In this document: one piece after another, positions 34,074 through 43,509 of the stretch
Layout: each line of letters begins with the position of its first letter
Position numbering within the stretch: position 1 is the first letter of the stretch
NCBI RefSeq assembly: GCF_947331435.1
Contig: NZ_CAMZOF010000007.1
Coordinates: 372,001-436,000 of the forward strand
Source of the DNA: Pelagibius sp. Alg239-R121
GTDB lineage: Bacteria; Pseudomonadota; Alphaproteobacteria; Kiloniellales; Kiloniellaceae
Length of the DNA stretch: 64,000 nt
Direction of reading: 5' to 3'
The notes under the pieces: model-generated
Told to the model about the DNA's origin: nothing
The model's input: the letters and a program-made list of their open reading frames with translations, nothing else
Databases searched by the model: none
Translations under genes and position numbers: made by a program

Positions 34074-35588
34074 TCATGTAACCTGCACCCCCAGATGCGC
34101 TTCGCCCTCCACCTCCGTGGTCCATTTCCCGGTCCGCACCCATTGCTGGGAGGCATCTGTCATCGGCTGGTAATCCCAAACCGGTGGACGGCCGATGGTG
34201 TGAGCGCGCGCGACAAGACGGCGACGGTTTTGATCTGCAAGGATTTGTGCCTTGATTTCCTCGGCATTCCAGAGCTCCGATGCCACTTTCCTGAAGGCCG
34301 CCACGTCCGGTTTGTGGGTCTCTTCGCTGGCCAGGTTATTTCGCTCGTCAGGATCCTGATTCAGATCGAACAGAAGGGGGGGATCGGTTTCGCTGTGGAA
34401 GTATTTGTAGGTGTCGTCGCGCAGCATGAAGGTGGGGTCGAACACACCTTCGGCCAGAAATTCCCCGGCCACCATCCGGCTAGGTAAGGACTCGCCCTTC
34501 AGTGCGCCGGCCAGAGACTGACCATCGGTCTCCAGAATGTCTCCGACGGATCCACCGCCGAGCTCCTGCAGCGTCGCTAGCATATCGAGCAGAGAAACCG
34601 GCGGCTTGACCCGTCCCGGACCGAAGTGTTTCGGCCCCCGGAAAATCAGTGGCACGCGCAGAGCCCACTCGAAGAAGGTCTTTTTGTAGTACAGCCCGCG
34701 CTCGCCCATCATGTCGCCGTGGTCGGAGGTAAAGATCACGATGGTGTCATCTTGCAGGCCGGCCTGCTCCAGCGTCGCCATAAGGTTTGCGACCTTCGCG
34801 TCGATATAGCTGATCGAGGCATAGTAGCCGTGCCGCATGCGCCGGAGCATGGCCTCGGTGACCTCGATTTCCCCGACCGAGTAGTGCTCGAAGATGCGCG
34901 CGCTGTGGGCGTCGCGCTCATTGTGCGAGATCGGCCCGACTGTGGGCAGGTCGATCTCCTCGTCTTTGTAAAGGTCCCAGAATCGCGGCTCGGCGACGTA
35001 GGGGTCGTGCGGCGAGGTGAAGGAGACGGTGAGCATAAAAGGTTGGTCGTCTTTCTTGCGCGCCTGATCGAACAGCCAGCGTTTTGCCTGATACTCCACC
35101 TCATCATCGTAGTCGATTTGAAGGGAGCGGGCACAGGGTCCCGTTTCCACCACGTTCTGCATGTCCTGAAAGCGCACTCTGGCCTCCGGTTCCGACCAGT
35201 TGGGCGTCCAACTGAAGTCCGAGGGGTAGATGTCCGTGGTCAGACGCTCCTCGAAGCCGTGCAGCTGATCCGGACCGGCAAAGTGCATCTTGCCGCTCAG
35301 GCAGGTCAGATATCCGGACAAGCGCAGATAGTGGGCGAAGGTCGGAATTGTGGCTGCGAATTCAGGCGCGTTGTCGTAGGCGCCGACCTTGTGCGGCAGC
35401 AGACCCGACATCATTGAGAGGCGGGAGGGACCGCAAAGCGGTGAGTTGCAATAGGCCGTCTCAAAGACCACGCCCTCTTCCGCCAGCCTGCTGAGGGCAG
35501 GGGCCTGCACCACCGGATGACCGTACATTGGCAGGGCCTTTGCGCTCATTTGATCGGCCATGATGAACAGGATGTTGGGCTGGGTCAT
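34074..35588 (-). CDS. betC: sulfatase, choline-sulfatase-like
   Basis: 504 residues from the ATG at 35588, preceded by GAGGGGAAG. The metal-binding start NILFIMADQM and the formylglycine motif NSPLCGPSR (C-x-P-x-R) mark an S1 sulfatase; TSDHGDMMGERGL and SGKMHFAGPDQLHGFE match choline sulfatases. It should release sulfate from choline-O-sulfate or a similar ester. It is divergent from a polar amino acid ABC operon that ends in a GntR regulator, so choline is not the only possible substrate context; the gene symbol is tentative. No signal peptide, so cytoplasmic, as for BetC. Confidence 0.85.
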   Translation of the reverse strand: MTQPNILFIMADQMSAKALPMYGHPVVQAPALSRLAEEGVVFETAYCNSPLCGPSRLSMMSGLLPHKVGAYDNAPEFAATIPTFAHYLRLSGYLTCLSGKMHFAGPDQLHGFEERLTTDIYPSDFSWTPNWSEPEARVRFQDMQNVVETGPCARSLQIDYDDEVEYQAKRWLFDQARKKDDQPFMLTVSFTSPHDPYVAEPRFWDLYKDEEIDLPTVGPISHNERDAHSARIFEHYSVGEIEVTEAMLRRMRHGYYASISYIDAKVANLMATLEQAGLQDDTIVIFTSDHGDMMGERGLYYKKTFFEWALRVPLIFRGPKHFGPGRVKPPVSLLDMLATLQELGGGSVGDILETDGQSLAGALKGESLPSRMVAGEFLAEGVFDPTFMLRDDTYKYFHSETDPPLLFDLNQDPDERNNLASEETHKPDVAAFRKVASELWNAEEIKAQILADQNRRRLVARAHTIGRPPVWDYQPMTDASQQWVRTGKWTTEVEGEAHLGVQVT

Positions 35589-35629
35589 GATTAGCTTCCC
35601 CTCTATGATGCGCAAAATCCTATAATAAG

Positions 35630-35641
35630 ATTGTCGACAAT
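35630..35641. promoter_or_regulatory. perfect palindrome ATTGTCGACAAT, likely GntR/FCD operator
   Basis: A 12-bp perfect inverted repeat 42 bp before the sulfatase start, in the gap shared with the ABC operon. FadR-subfamily GntR proteins bind short palindromes of the TNGTNNACNA kind, and such a regulator is encoded at the end of the divergent operon. Confidence 0.6.
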
Positions 35642-35839
35642 ACTACTAAATTGAGATATTAAAGATGTAACAGAAAAGACTCGAGACATCGGAGTGACGT
35701 CTTAGGGGATGTCAGTTTGGGCGTCAGATCAGACGCCGGTACGAGTTGTCGGAGCAGTACCGCGGCTTCGGGAGGAGAGGCGGGAAGTGGCGCCGATCAG
35801 TGGCTGGCTTCCAGCAAATACCGCTCCGAGGGGGACCCA

Positions 35840-36517
35840 ATGGTCGAGTGGAATTTTTTAGCGGTCTTGAGCGATATCGACCTGCTGCTGCTTGGTCTGG
35901 GCAACACGCTCGTTGTTACGGCGCTTGCGTTGGCTTTCGGTATTCCGCTCGGCCTGTTTCTCGCGTTGTCGCGTCTTTCCACCATACGGCCGCTGTCCGT
36001 CGGATCAGCTTTCATCATCGAGTTCTTCCGGACCACGCCACCGCTGGTTCAGCTCTTTTGGTTTTTCTTTGCGCTGCCCATTCTGATCGACGTGCGCATG
36101 ACACCCTTCATCGCGGCAATCGTGACTTTCTCGATCCAATCCTCCGCGTTCTTTGCCGAGGTTTTTCGCGGCGGCATTCTCTCGATCGACAAGGGGCAGT
36201 GGGAGGGGGCCAAGGCGATCGGCATGACTTACGGTCAGTCCCTGCGTCGGATCGTGCTGCCACAGGCGGTCAAGCGCATGATACCGGCCTTTATGGAACG
36301 CTCGATCGAACTGTTGAAGACGACCACGCTCGTCTCCACCGTTGCCTACGCCGATCTCATGTTCCAGGCCAACGATCTGGCGCAAAAGACATTCCGCCCG
36401 CTGGAGGTCTACACGGTCGTTGCGGTGATCTACTTCTTGCTGATCTTCACCTTCAGTCAGATCTCCATCGCCGTCGAACACCGCCTGGCGCGGTCCGGTG
36501 AAAGCACGGTGCGCTGA
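35840..36517 (+). CDS. polar amino acid ABC transporter permease (HisM family), first
   Basis: 225 residues, about five membrane helices. The EAA loop is RGGILSIDKGQWEGAKAIGMTYGQSLRRIVLPQA, and the N-terminal NTLVVTALALAFGIPLGLFLALSR is typical of HisM/HisQ permeases. It forms a heterodimer with the second permease in the next gene. The ATG at 35840 has GAGGGGGAC before it; a longer upstream frame is not hydrophobic and is rejected. It is the first gene of a six-gene operon. Confidence 0.9.
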   Translation: MVEWNFLAVLSDIDLLLLGLGNTLVVTALALAFGIPLGLFLALSRLSTIRPLSVGSAFIIEFFRTTPPLVQLFWFFFALPILIDVRMTPFIAAIVTFSIQSSAFFAEVFRGGILSIDKGQWEGAKAIGMTYGQSLRRIVLPQAVKRMIPAFMERSIELLKTTTLVSTVAYADLMFQANDLAQKTFRPLEVYTVVAVIYFLLIFTFSQISIAVEHRLARSGESTVR

Positions 36518-36518
36518 C

Positions 36519-37184
36519 ATGCAGCACACTTGGGACTTCGCCACTATCTTTCAGAACTGGGAGGTCCTCTGGGTCGGCCTGAAGGGCACGGTCGTGATGT
36601 TCCTGGTGACTGTCGTCCTGGGGCTGAGCGGCGGACTTGTCGTGGGTATGGGGCGCTATGCGCAAAACAGCGCTTTGCGCTGGCCGGCAACCGCATTCGT
36701 CGAGATTTTCCGCAACACGCCGGTCCTGGTTCAGATCATCTGGTTCTACTACGCCTTTCCGATCCTCACCGGGATCGAGGTCAATCCCTTCCTGGCCGCG
36801 GTTTTAGGTATCTCCCTTAACACCATGGCCTTCTCGGCCGAGATCTACCGTGCCGGAATCCAGTCAATCGAGCCGGGCCAGTGGGAAGCCGGCAAGGCCA
36901 TCGGTATGACCTATGGGCAGACGCTGCGGCGAATTATCATGCCCGTGGCGATCAAGCGGATCCTGCCGGCGCTGACCAACAGGGGTATCGAGGTCTTCAA
37001 GATGTCCACCCTGGCTTCCGTGGTGGCCTACGTGGAGACCCTCAACCAGGCCAAGCTGATTGCAGATTTGAATTTCAATCCTATCGAATCCTACACCGCG
37101 GTCGCCTTGATTTTCTTTGTCGTCCTCTATCCGGTGGTCCAGGCGACCTATGCCTTGGAACGGACCTTACGAAAAAGCGATTGA
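36519..37184 (+). CDS. polar amino acid ABC transporter permease (HisM family), second
   Basis: 221 residues, paralogous to the preceding permease: GLKGTVVMFLVTVVLGLSGG at the N-terminus and EAA loop RAGIQSIEPGQWEAGKAIGMTYGQTLRRIIMPVA. The ATG at 36519 follows the previous stop by one base. Together the two permeases make the inner-membrane channel for an amino-acid-like solute. Confidence 0.9.
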   Translation: MQHTWDFATIFQNWEVLWVGLKGTVVMFLVTVVLGLSGGLVVGMGRYAQNSALRWPATAFVEIFRNTPVLVQIIWFYYAFPILTGIEVNPFLAAVLGISLNTMAFSAEIYRAGIQSIEPGQWEAGKAIGMTYGQTLRRIIMPVAIKRILPALTNRGIEVFKMSTLASVVAYVETLNQAKLIADLNFNPIESYTAVALIFFVVLYPVVQATYALERTLRKSD

Positions 37185-37193
37185 TGAACAGCC

Positions 37194-37967
37194 ATGACTG
37201 AGATTGTCAGAATCGAAAACCTGCACAAAAGCTTTGGCCCGCTTGAGGTTCTCAAGGGCATCGACCTGACGGTGGATTCCGGCGAGACGGTCGTGCTTCT
37301 GGGCTCCAGCGGCTCGGGTAAAAGTACGCTGCTGCGCTGCGTCAACTTCATGGAGACACCGAGTGAAGGGCAGGTGTCATTGCACGGTGAATTGGTTGGA
37401 AGCGAAAACAACGGCGGAATGCAGTACCGCGAACGCGAGCTCTGCAAGCTGCGTACCCGGATCGGAATGGTGTTCCAGCACTTCAATCTGTTCCCGCACA
37501 TGACGGTGCTTGGTAATGTGATGGAAGGGCAGGTCACCGTCCTGGGGCGCAGCAAGCCTGAGGCGGAAGATAAAGCCCGCCAGCAGCTCGAAAGAGTCGG
37601 GCTGGCGGACAAAGCGGAAGAGTATCCCGCTCGGCTGTCGGGCGGTCAGAAGCAGCGCGTGGCCATTGCCCGCGCCCTCGCCATGGATCCGGACGTCATG
37701 CTGTTCGACGAAGTCACCTCGGCTCTGGACCCGGAGCTGGTCGGCGAAGTGCTGAAGACCATGCGCCAATTGGCGGAGGAGGGAATGACTATGCTCGTGG
37801 TCACCCATGAGCTTGGCTTCGCCTATCACGTGGCAAACAGGGTTCTGTTCCTGCACGAAGGCACGATCCTGGAGCAGGGCGAGCCGCAAAAAGTTTTAAA
37901 GGATCCGGAAACCACCAGGATGCGCGAATTCCTGGAGGGGCATTCGCTGTTTAAATTGCCGGATTGA
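37194..37967 (+). CDS. polar amino acid ABC transporter ATP-binding protein
   Basis: 257 residues. Walker A GSSGSGKSTLL, Q-loop VFQHFNLFPHMTV, signature LSGGQKQRVAIARAL, Walker B VMLFDEVTSALD and switch His in VVTHELGF are all present. The HisP/GlnQ group is indicated. It energises the two preceding permeases. Confidence 0.93.
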   Translation: MTEIVRIENLHKSFGPLEVLKGIDLTVDSGETVVLLGSSGSGKSTLLRCVNFMETPSEGQVSLHGELVGSENNGGMQYRERELCKLRTRIGMVFQHFNLFPHMTVLGNVMEGQVTVLGRSKPEAEDKARQQLERVGLADKAEEYPARLSGGQKQRVAIARALAMDPDVMLFDEVTSALDPELVGEVLKTMRQLAEEGMTMLVVTHELGFAYHVANRVLFLHEGTILEQGEPQKVLKDPETTRMREFLEGHSLFKLPD

Positions 37968-38004
37968 GGAAAACCGAATCAATAAAGGGGAGAGGAGAAT
38001 AACA

Positions 38005-38850
38005 ATGACAAAACTTGGAACCTGGCTGTTGCGTTCGATTGCAGTCATAGCAGCCGTTTTCACACTGGGATTGAGCCATAACGCGGAAGCCCAATCGACC
38101 TGGGAAGCCATTCAGGCGAGCGGAAAGTTACGCATGGGCGTTACCCAGGCGCCACCCTGGTACTCGAAAAATCCCACGACCGGAGAATGGGACAGCGGAC
38201 TGATCGTTTCAGTCGGCAAATCGATGGCCGAGGATATGGGCGTCGAGTTGGAGACGGTCGAGGTAACCTGGGCCACAGCCATTGCTGCTCTCCAGGCCAA
38301 CAAGATCGACATGATGTTCCTGGACGCCACTCCAAAGCGCGCCCTTGTGGTCGACTATCCCTTCCAGCCGTTGCTGTATATTTCACTGGCGGTTCTGGCC
38401 CGGGACGATCTTCCTGCGGAGCGCTGGGAAGATCTGAACAAGGCTGATGTGAAAGTTGCGGTTCCGCAGGCAACCAGCATGGACGCCTTTCTGACCCGTA
38501 ACATTCCCAACGCGGATATCCAGCGCTTCCCGGATAACGGTGCGGCCCTGGCGGCTTTCCAGTCCGGCCGTGTCGATGCTGTATCCCTTTTCCATCCACC
38601 ACTGCTGGCGGCTCGGAAGAAGTTCGGCGCCGGCAAGCTGGTGATCCCGACGCCGGCCTTCAGTTCGCCGTCGTCCATGGCTGTGCGGCGGGAAGCCGAC
38701 AAGACCTTCCGCGACTGGATCAGCCACACGATCTACTATTACTACGAGACCGGCCGGACCCAGCGTTGGTACGAGGAGTTCCTGACCGAATTCGGACTGG
38801 ATCCCAAGGCGTCTCCGGTTATCCAGCGTGAGCTTCTGTTCGCCCGTTGA
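38005..38850 (+). CDS. ABC transporter substrate-binding protein (SBP family 3)
   Basis: 281 residues with a signal peptide (basic start, hydrophobic core to about residue 22, cleavage near AEAQS). The mature part has the family 3 opening WEAIQASGKLRMGVTQAPPWYSKNP and lobe-linking VEVTWATAIAALQANKIDMMF. It is the periplasmic binding protein of the ABC operon and sets its specificity, probably an amino acid or betaine-like solute. AGGGGAGAGGAG precedes the ATG. A strong hairpin follows the stop. Confidence 0.9.
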   Translation: MTKLGTWLLRSIAVIAAVFTLGLSHNAEAQSTWEAIQASGKLRMGVTQAPPWYSKNPTTGEWDSGLIVSVGKSMAEDMGVELETVEVTWATAIAALQANKIDMMFLDATPKRALVVDYPFQPLLYISLAVLARDDLPAERWEDLNKADVKVAVPQATSMDAFLTRNIPNADIQRFPDNGAALAAFQSGRVDAVSLFHPPLLAARKKFGAGKLVIPTPAFSSPSSMAVRREADKTFRDWISHTIYYYYETGRTQRWYEEFLTEFGLDPKASPVIQRELLFAR

Positions 38851-38859
38851 CCTGCCGAA

Positions 38860-38887
38860 CCTGGCGGTGCTTCAACGCACCGCCAGG
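38860..38887 (+). terminator. 10-bp hairpin after the binding-protein gene (partial terminator)
   Basis: CCTGGCGGTG (38860-38869) and CACCGCCAGG (38878-38887) form a perfect stem with an 8-base loop, followed by ATTT only. Placed between the binding-protein and aminotransferase genes it probably limits readthrough or protects the upstream mRNA, as is common in ABC operons. Confidence 0.55.
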
Positions 38888-38935
38888 ATTTGGGATTCAG
38901 TAACGGCAGCAGATAGCAGAAGGACGTAATGGCCG

Positions 38936-39871
38936 ATGGCCGATAACCAACAGAAGTCTTCGACACACGAGGCGCTCGAGGATGAGCGCAATGCTGATAT
39001 CCGTATCTATGTTGACGGCGAAATTCTACGTCGGGACGATGCCAAGGTTTCGGTCTATGACAGCGGCTTCATGCTTGGCGACGGTATCTGGGAAGGCCTG
39101 CGTCTGCAGGACGGTGTCGTCTATTTTCTCGAGGATCACCTGGACAGGCTCTACGAGGCTGCCCTCTACATCGATCTCGAGATTGGCAAGACTCGGGAGC
39201 AACTGACTCAGGCAATTCAGGACACACTGGATGCCAATAACATGCAGACCGACGTCCACATCCGCCTCATGGTCACACGGGGGCGGAAGCGCAAGCCGTT
39301 CCAGCATCCCCACCTCAGTGTTTTCGGCTCAACCATCGTCATCATTGCAGAACACTCCAGGCCCAGTGAAGATGTCATTCATAAGGGAATCAGGCTTCAT
39401 ACGGTCCCGCACCATCGCGGACTGCCGCTGACCCAGGACGCAAAACTCAATTCGCATTCCAAGCTGAATTGCATCATCGCGCTCAACCACGCGCTGCGGG
39501 CAGGGGCTGACGAAGCCTTGATGCTCGATCCCTTCGGATTCGTGAACACGACCAATGCCTGCAACTTTTTCATTGTGCGGAAAGGAGAGGTATGGACCTC
39601 AACGGGCGACTACTGCATGAATGGCATTACACGGCAAAAGGTCATCGATCTCTGCCGTGATAACGGCATTCCGGTTTATGAACGAAACTATTCCCTTGTT
39701 GACAGCTACGGCGCGGACGAAGTCTTTCTCACCGGAACCTTCGGTGCCCAGACGCCGGTCTTCGAAATCGACGGCAGAATCATCGGCGGGCGCAAAGCCG
39801 GGCCAGTCTTCCTGCGCCTGCGCGAACTCTACAAATCCTTGATCAGGCAGGCAGTACAACAGGGTAAATGA
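38936..39871 (+). CDS. class IV aminotransferase (BCAT/D-amino acid transaminase type)
   Basis: 311 residues, PLP-dependent fold type IV. The start of the conserved core is YDSGFMLGDGIWEGLRLQDG, the PLP lysine is in KLNSHSKLNCIIALNHAL, followed by EALMLDPFGFVNTTNACNFF and the C-terminal EVFLTGTFGAQTPVFEIDGR. It should move the amino group from a D-amino acid, branched-chain acid or other substrate, probably the solute brought in by the ABC system. It overlaps the regulator gene by 4 bp. Confidence 0.9.
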   Translation: MADNQQKSSTHEALEDERNADIRIYVDGEILRRDDAKVSVYDSGFMLGDGIWEGLRLQDGVVYFLEDHLDRLYEAALYIDLEIGKTREQLTQAIQDTLDANNMQTDVHIRLMVTRGRKRKPFQHPHLSVFGSTIVIIAEHSRPSEDVIHKGIRLHTVPHHRGLPLTQDAKLNSHSKLNCIIALNHALRAGADEALMLDPFGFVNTTNACNFFIVRKGEVWTSTGDYCMNGITRQKVIDLCRDNGIPVYERNYSLVDSYGADEVFLTGTFGAQTPVFEIDGRIIGGRKAGPVFLRLRELYKSLIRQAVQQGK

Positions 39872-40542
39872 CGGTGATGAATGCCAAACTCCAGCCGGTG
39901 GAAGATGGAACCCTTCGGGCACAGATCACCCGGCAGCTGCACGCCATGATCACCGGCGGCCACTTTGCGCCCGGCGAACGCCTGACCGAAACTGCCCTTG
40001 CCAACCAGCTCCATGTCAGCCGCGCGCCGTTACGCGAAGCCATTCGCGAGCTGGTCGACCGGGGCGTTCTCATCAGCCAGCCCTATAAGGGCCTCTTCGT
40101 CCGGTCGGTCAGTGTCACGGACCTGCGGGAGCTCTACTCCATGCGTACCGAGCTGGAGCAGTTTGCCTTCCGCCTGGCCTGGGACAAACGCACGCCCGAG
40201 GCCTGTGCCGATCTGCAAAGACGCTACGACGCGCTGATTGCCGTTCACGCTCAAAACGATCAGGCCATGGCCATCGAACTGGAAACCAACTTCCACTCCT
40301 GGATCTACGATGTCTCCGGGCATTCTTTGCTGCAATCCCATTGGCAGCGTCTGGTTCCCCTGGTCCAAATCTATCTCTCCTTGCATCACCGTATGCACGG
40401 CGCCCAGGGAGAATTCGGCCACATGACCACCGAGTACCTCAAGATCGCGACCGGCGACGACTTGGCGGCCATGCAGGTGCACATCGGCGAACACATGAAG
40501 CAGGGTCTCGATATGGTGATTGCGGCCGTGCCGGAGGCTTGA
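39868..40542 (+). CDS. GntR-family regulator, FCD (FadR) subfamily
   Basis: 224 residues. The winged helix is HAMITGGHFAPGERLTETALANQLHVSRAPLREAIRELVDRGVL; the FCD ligand domain follows with its metal-site helix pattern (LRELYSMRTELEQFAFRLA, MAIELETNFHSWIYDVSG, H at the end helices). It is last in the ABC-aminotransferase operon and probably represses it and the divergent sulfatase gene through the palindrome at 35630-35641. Confidence 0.9.
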   Translation: MTVMNAKLQPVEDGTLRAQITRQLHAMITGGHFAPGERLTETALANQLHVSRAPLREAIRELVDRGVLISQPYKGLFVRSVSVTDLRELYSMRTELEQFAFRLAWDKRTPEACADLQRRYDALIAVHAQNDQAMAIELETNFHSWIYDVSGHSLLQSHWQRLVPLVQIYLSLHHRMHGAQGEFGHMTTEYLKIATGDDLAAMQVHIGEHMKQGLDMVIAAVPEA

Positions 40543-41006
40543 GGGTGGATAGCCGCTCGATTTGAAAACACGTTCTTCATTAGATTTACTCTCCGCGATT
40601 ATCACGAAAACTGGGATGCCAAGTGTGGTCATCGCAATGTAAAAACAGAACGCGATCCCTTAGAGAAAAGGCATCGTCGCGAGAAGGGTGTGCTCTGGAC
40701 AAGACGCCATAGTCCTGCCGGAAATCAAGCACAGGAGTATAAAGCAACCAGGGATTCGAAAGAGGTATTCGACGGCATTCTTAGTAAGAATCAGCGGGCG
40801 CGGCGCATCAAGCCTAAGGTCGCGTTTGGGATCAAAATGCGTGGCCGATCCAGACCAGGAATATCTGTAAACTCGTATTCACTTTCCCATCTAACGAGTT
40901 GCCATTGGCCAGAATCAATACGACAATTGATCTGTTAACTTACATTTCGAATTTTTCATTACATGGCGTTCAGGAAGATGCGTTAAGGGCGATAAAAATG
41001 AAGGCA
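40543..41006. other. 464-bp convergent intergenic region
   Basis: AT-richer than its flanks and bounded by two converging genes. Short open frames exist (for example 40690-40938) but show no ribosome site, composition or motif of a gene. One ATCACG is present (40600-40605) but without a second copy at 11 bp. No terminator with a good U-tract was seen. Confidence 0.5.
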
Positions 41007-41702
41007 CTATTGGATCAACCGATAGCCGCCTGAGTCGGTAACCAACATCTGCAGATTGGTTGGGTCCGGTTCGAGTTTTTGCCGAAGGCGATAAATATGG
41101 GTTTCGACGACGTGAGGGTTGACGTTTACCTGTTCGCCCCAGACTTCGCCGATAATCCATTCAGCCGGGACCGGCTTCCCGCCCATGCGATAAAGACTGT
41201 TGAGGATCGACGATTCTCTTTCGGTGAGACGGATCTTTTGGTCCGTCTCCCTGTGAGCCAGGATTCTGGCATTGGGGCAAAAAACGTAAGGGCCGATCGG
41301 GAAAACCGCGTTATAGAGCTGAGCGAAATGACGATGTTGAGCGCGAATTCTCGCCAACAGTACGCCCATATGAATTGGCTTTATGATGTAATCGCTGGCG
41401 CCACTGTCCAGACCGAGAATGACATCGGCATCATCGTCACGGGCACTCAACAGGACTATCGGAATCTTCACGCCGCGGCGCCGCATGAGGCTACAGAGAT
41501 CTTCACCGTCAATGTCTGGCAAGTCTGCGTCGATCAGGACCGTCGCCACGCACATGTCCTTAACGAGTTCGAGTGCTTGTTTGCCGCTATCCGTTTGGAT
41601 CGCAACGAGGCCTTCGTAAAGCTCCAAATGAGTGGCCACAGATCTGCGTAAGTCCAAGTCATCGACAGCGACGAGGACCTTCCCCGAGATTTTGGGTCGC
41701 AT
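41007..41702 (-). CDS. OmpR-family response regulator (second)
   Basis: 231 residues. Receiver domain with acidic Asp14/Asp15 and phospho-acceptor Asp58 in VLIDADLPDIDG; Lys in DYIIKPIHMGVLL. C-terminal winged helix (IRLTERESSILNSLYRM, VNVNPHVVETHIYRLRQKLEPDP, GYRLIQ). It is downstream of the kinase gene on the same strand but 295 bp away, with its own upstream ATCACG repeats. It may be a second output of the same kinase or an orphan. CGGAGAAAACTG precedes the ATG. Confidence 0.88.
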   Translation of the reverse strand: MRPKISGKVLVAVDDLDLRRSVATHLELYEGLVAIQTDSGKQALELVKDMCVATVLIDADLPDIDGEDLCSLMRRRGVKIPIVLLSARDDDADVILGLDSGASDYIIKPIHMGVLLARIRAQHRHFAQLYNAVFPIGPYVFCPNARILAHRETDQKIRLTERESSILNSLYRMGGKPVPAEWIIGEVWGEQVNVNPHVVETHIYRLRQKLEPDPTNLQMLVTDSGGYRLIQ

Positions 41703-41804
41703 CAGTTTTCTCCGAGTTTCTTATTTTTAGTAAAATTTGCCGTGCTTGCCACTCGAGATCGAGAGTGAGAAAGCTAAATACGTCTGATCAAGATTGCGGC
41801 CATT

Positions 41805-41834
41805 ATCACGCCAAAAAATCACGAATGTATCACG
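41805..41834. promoter_or_regulatory. ATCACG direct repeats upstream of the second response regulator
   Basis: ATCACG occurs at 41805-41810, 41818-41823 and 41829-41834; the last two are exactly 11 bp apart, the spacing used by OmpR/PhoB-type regulators for tandem half-sites. It lies about 105-130 bp upstream of the regulator ATG at 41702. Confidence 0.55.
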
Positions 41835-41997
41835 GCATAACATTGATTCGATCGCGTCGGAGGCCGTTGAATTTCCGCGCTTTTTTTTGTTCGAAGGGAA
41901 GGTGCAAGGTTTTGTTACGGCATTGAGCCGTAACATTTAGAAATCATTGGGGATTGCTTCGCTGAGCATTCACCGAAACGCGCAGACTGATAAGCCG

Positions 41998-43509
41998 TCA
42001 CAAAGGTGACGGAGAGGCGGTTTGCTCGACTGGTGCTGGAAGGGCGATGGGTAAACGGAAGGACAACGTCGTGCCCTTCTTGATCTTGCTCGTTACGTCG
42101 ATCTGCCCGTCATGCAACTCGATGATGCGTTTGGCGATCGCCAGACCAAGGCCGGTACCACTGGTTTCGGTCCGCCCGTGTTCAATGCGGTAAAAGCGAT
42201 CAAAGATATTGGCATGCTCGCACTCAGGCATACCGACGCCAGTGTCGACAACCTTCGTCACGACCTTCTCGTCGCGCCGACTGACGGACACGCTGACTGA
42301 GCCACCCGTTGGTGTAAACTTGATTGCATTGTCGATTATGTTGGTAAGAGCGCGCTCGACCAGACCGATATCAGCCGTAACGAAATGGCCCGGGGCTGCG
42401 ACCAGGGCGTCGAGGGTTATCTCGCCAGCCTTCGCCTCGAACTGAAAACGCATGCAGACGTCCTGTACCAATTCATCCATCGAGAAGGTTTCCGGCGTGA
42501 GCGGTGCCTCGGCCGTATTCAGTCGGGCCAGCTCGAACAGATCCGCGATCATCTGTTCGAGTTGACGACTAAGCGCCAACGATGAATCGAGATAGGTTTG
42601 ACGTTCGCCTTGATCGAGTTGCTCCCATTTCATTTTCAATGTTTCAAGGTAGCCATTCAGCCCAGCAAGTGGCGTCTTCAGATCATGGGAGATATGCATA
42701 ATCAGCTCGCGACGTGATAGGTCGATTGCCTCCAAGTCGGACAGTTGTTCCTGGATCCGCCGGGCCATGCCATGGAAAGCCGCGGTTAGAGCGTCTACTT
42801 CGTCACCGCTCGCCAACGTCGCCGGCTCCGGCGCGAGTCGGAATTCATTGTCCGCAAACGCGATCATCGAATCTGAGAGGCGGCGAAGACGGCGTACAAG
42901 CAGGTGCGAGACGAGGGCGCCGAATACGATTGCCAGTCCCAGTCCTACGACCATGATCAACAGACTGAGACGGAGGATCTGATTGCCCACGAACATGTCG
43001 GTTGCCGATTGATAGGCGTGACCACCCAACACCACGTAAAGATAGCCTGAAAGCTGACCATCGATCTCAATTGGTGCTGTAGAGAAGGCTTTTGGCGATG
43101 AGGGATCGCGCGGATCATCGCCGACGATGGGAAGATCGGTCTTGCCTGCTATGAGCGTCTCGATCGGTTCAATCGCGATTTTATCCAGTTTGATTTGCTC
43201 GGGTGGCGCCGAATAGCGAAGGATGGTCCCTTCGCGGTCGAGCAGGTAGATTTCGGCAGTTGGATTGATACTCATAAGCCGATCGACAATCGGTTTAAAC
43301 TCGCCGCCCAAGAGATCGGTACCTGACGAGAACCATTTATCCTGAACAATATGTGCAGCCAACTCGCGATTGAGGCTTTGATCCACCTGCATCAAGTGCA
43401 GCCGCGTGGTCTTGATCGTAAGCACGACTTGGAAAACGCCAAGCAACGCAATCAAAAACACGAGCAATGCGATCAGCTTGACGGTAAAACCTCGAAGCGG
43501 ATGAATCAT
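41998..43509 (-). CDS. sensor histidine kinase
   Basis: 503 residues. Membrane helix near residues 8-32, periplasmic sensor region to about 175, second helix near 178-203, HAMP linker, then the dimerisation domain with phospho-His275 in HISHDLKTPLAGL and an ATPase domain (NIIDNAIKFTPTGG, DTGVGMP, GTGLGLAIAKRI). The start ATG at 43509 overlaps the regulator stop in ATGA. Partner of the response regulator directly upstream. The signal is unknown. Confidence 0.9.
   Translation of the reverse strand: MIHPLRGFTVKLIALLVFLIALLGVFQVVLTIKTTRLHLMQVDQSLNRELAAHIVQDKWFSSGTDLLGGEFKPIVDRLMSINPTAEIYLLDREGTILRYSAPPEQIKLDKIAIEPIETLIAGKTDLPIVGDDPRDPSSPKAFSTAPIEIDGQLSGYLYVVLGGHAYQSATDMFVGNQILRLSLLIMVVGLGLAIVFGALVSHLLVRRLRRLSDSMIAFADNEFRLAPEPATLASGDEVDALTAAFHGMARRIQEQLSDLEAIDLSRRELIMHISHDLKTPLAGLNGYLETLKMKWEQLDQGERQTYLDSSLALSRQLEQMIADLFELARLNTAEAPLTPETFSMDELVQDVCMRFQFEAKAGEITLDALVAAPGHFVTADIGLVERALTNIIDNAIKFTPTGGSVSVSVSRRDEKVVTKVVDTGVGMPECEHANIFDRFYRIEHGRTETSGTGLGLAIAKRIIELHDGQIDVTSKIKKGTTLSFRLPIALPAPVEQTASPSPL

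Noticed and set aside
40690-40938. Short open frames in the convergent gap
   Set aside because: No ribosome site, no motif and composition unlike the neighbouring genes.
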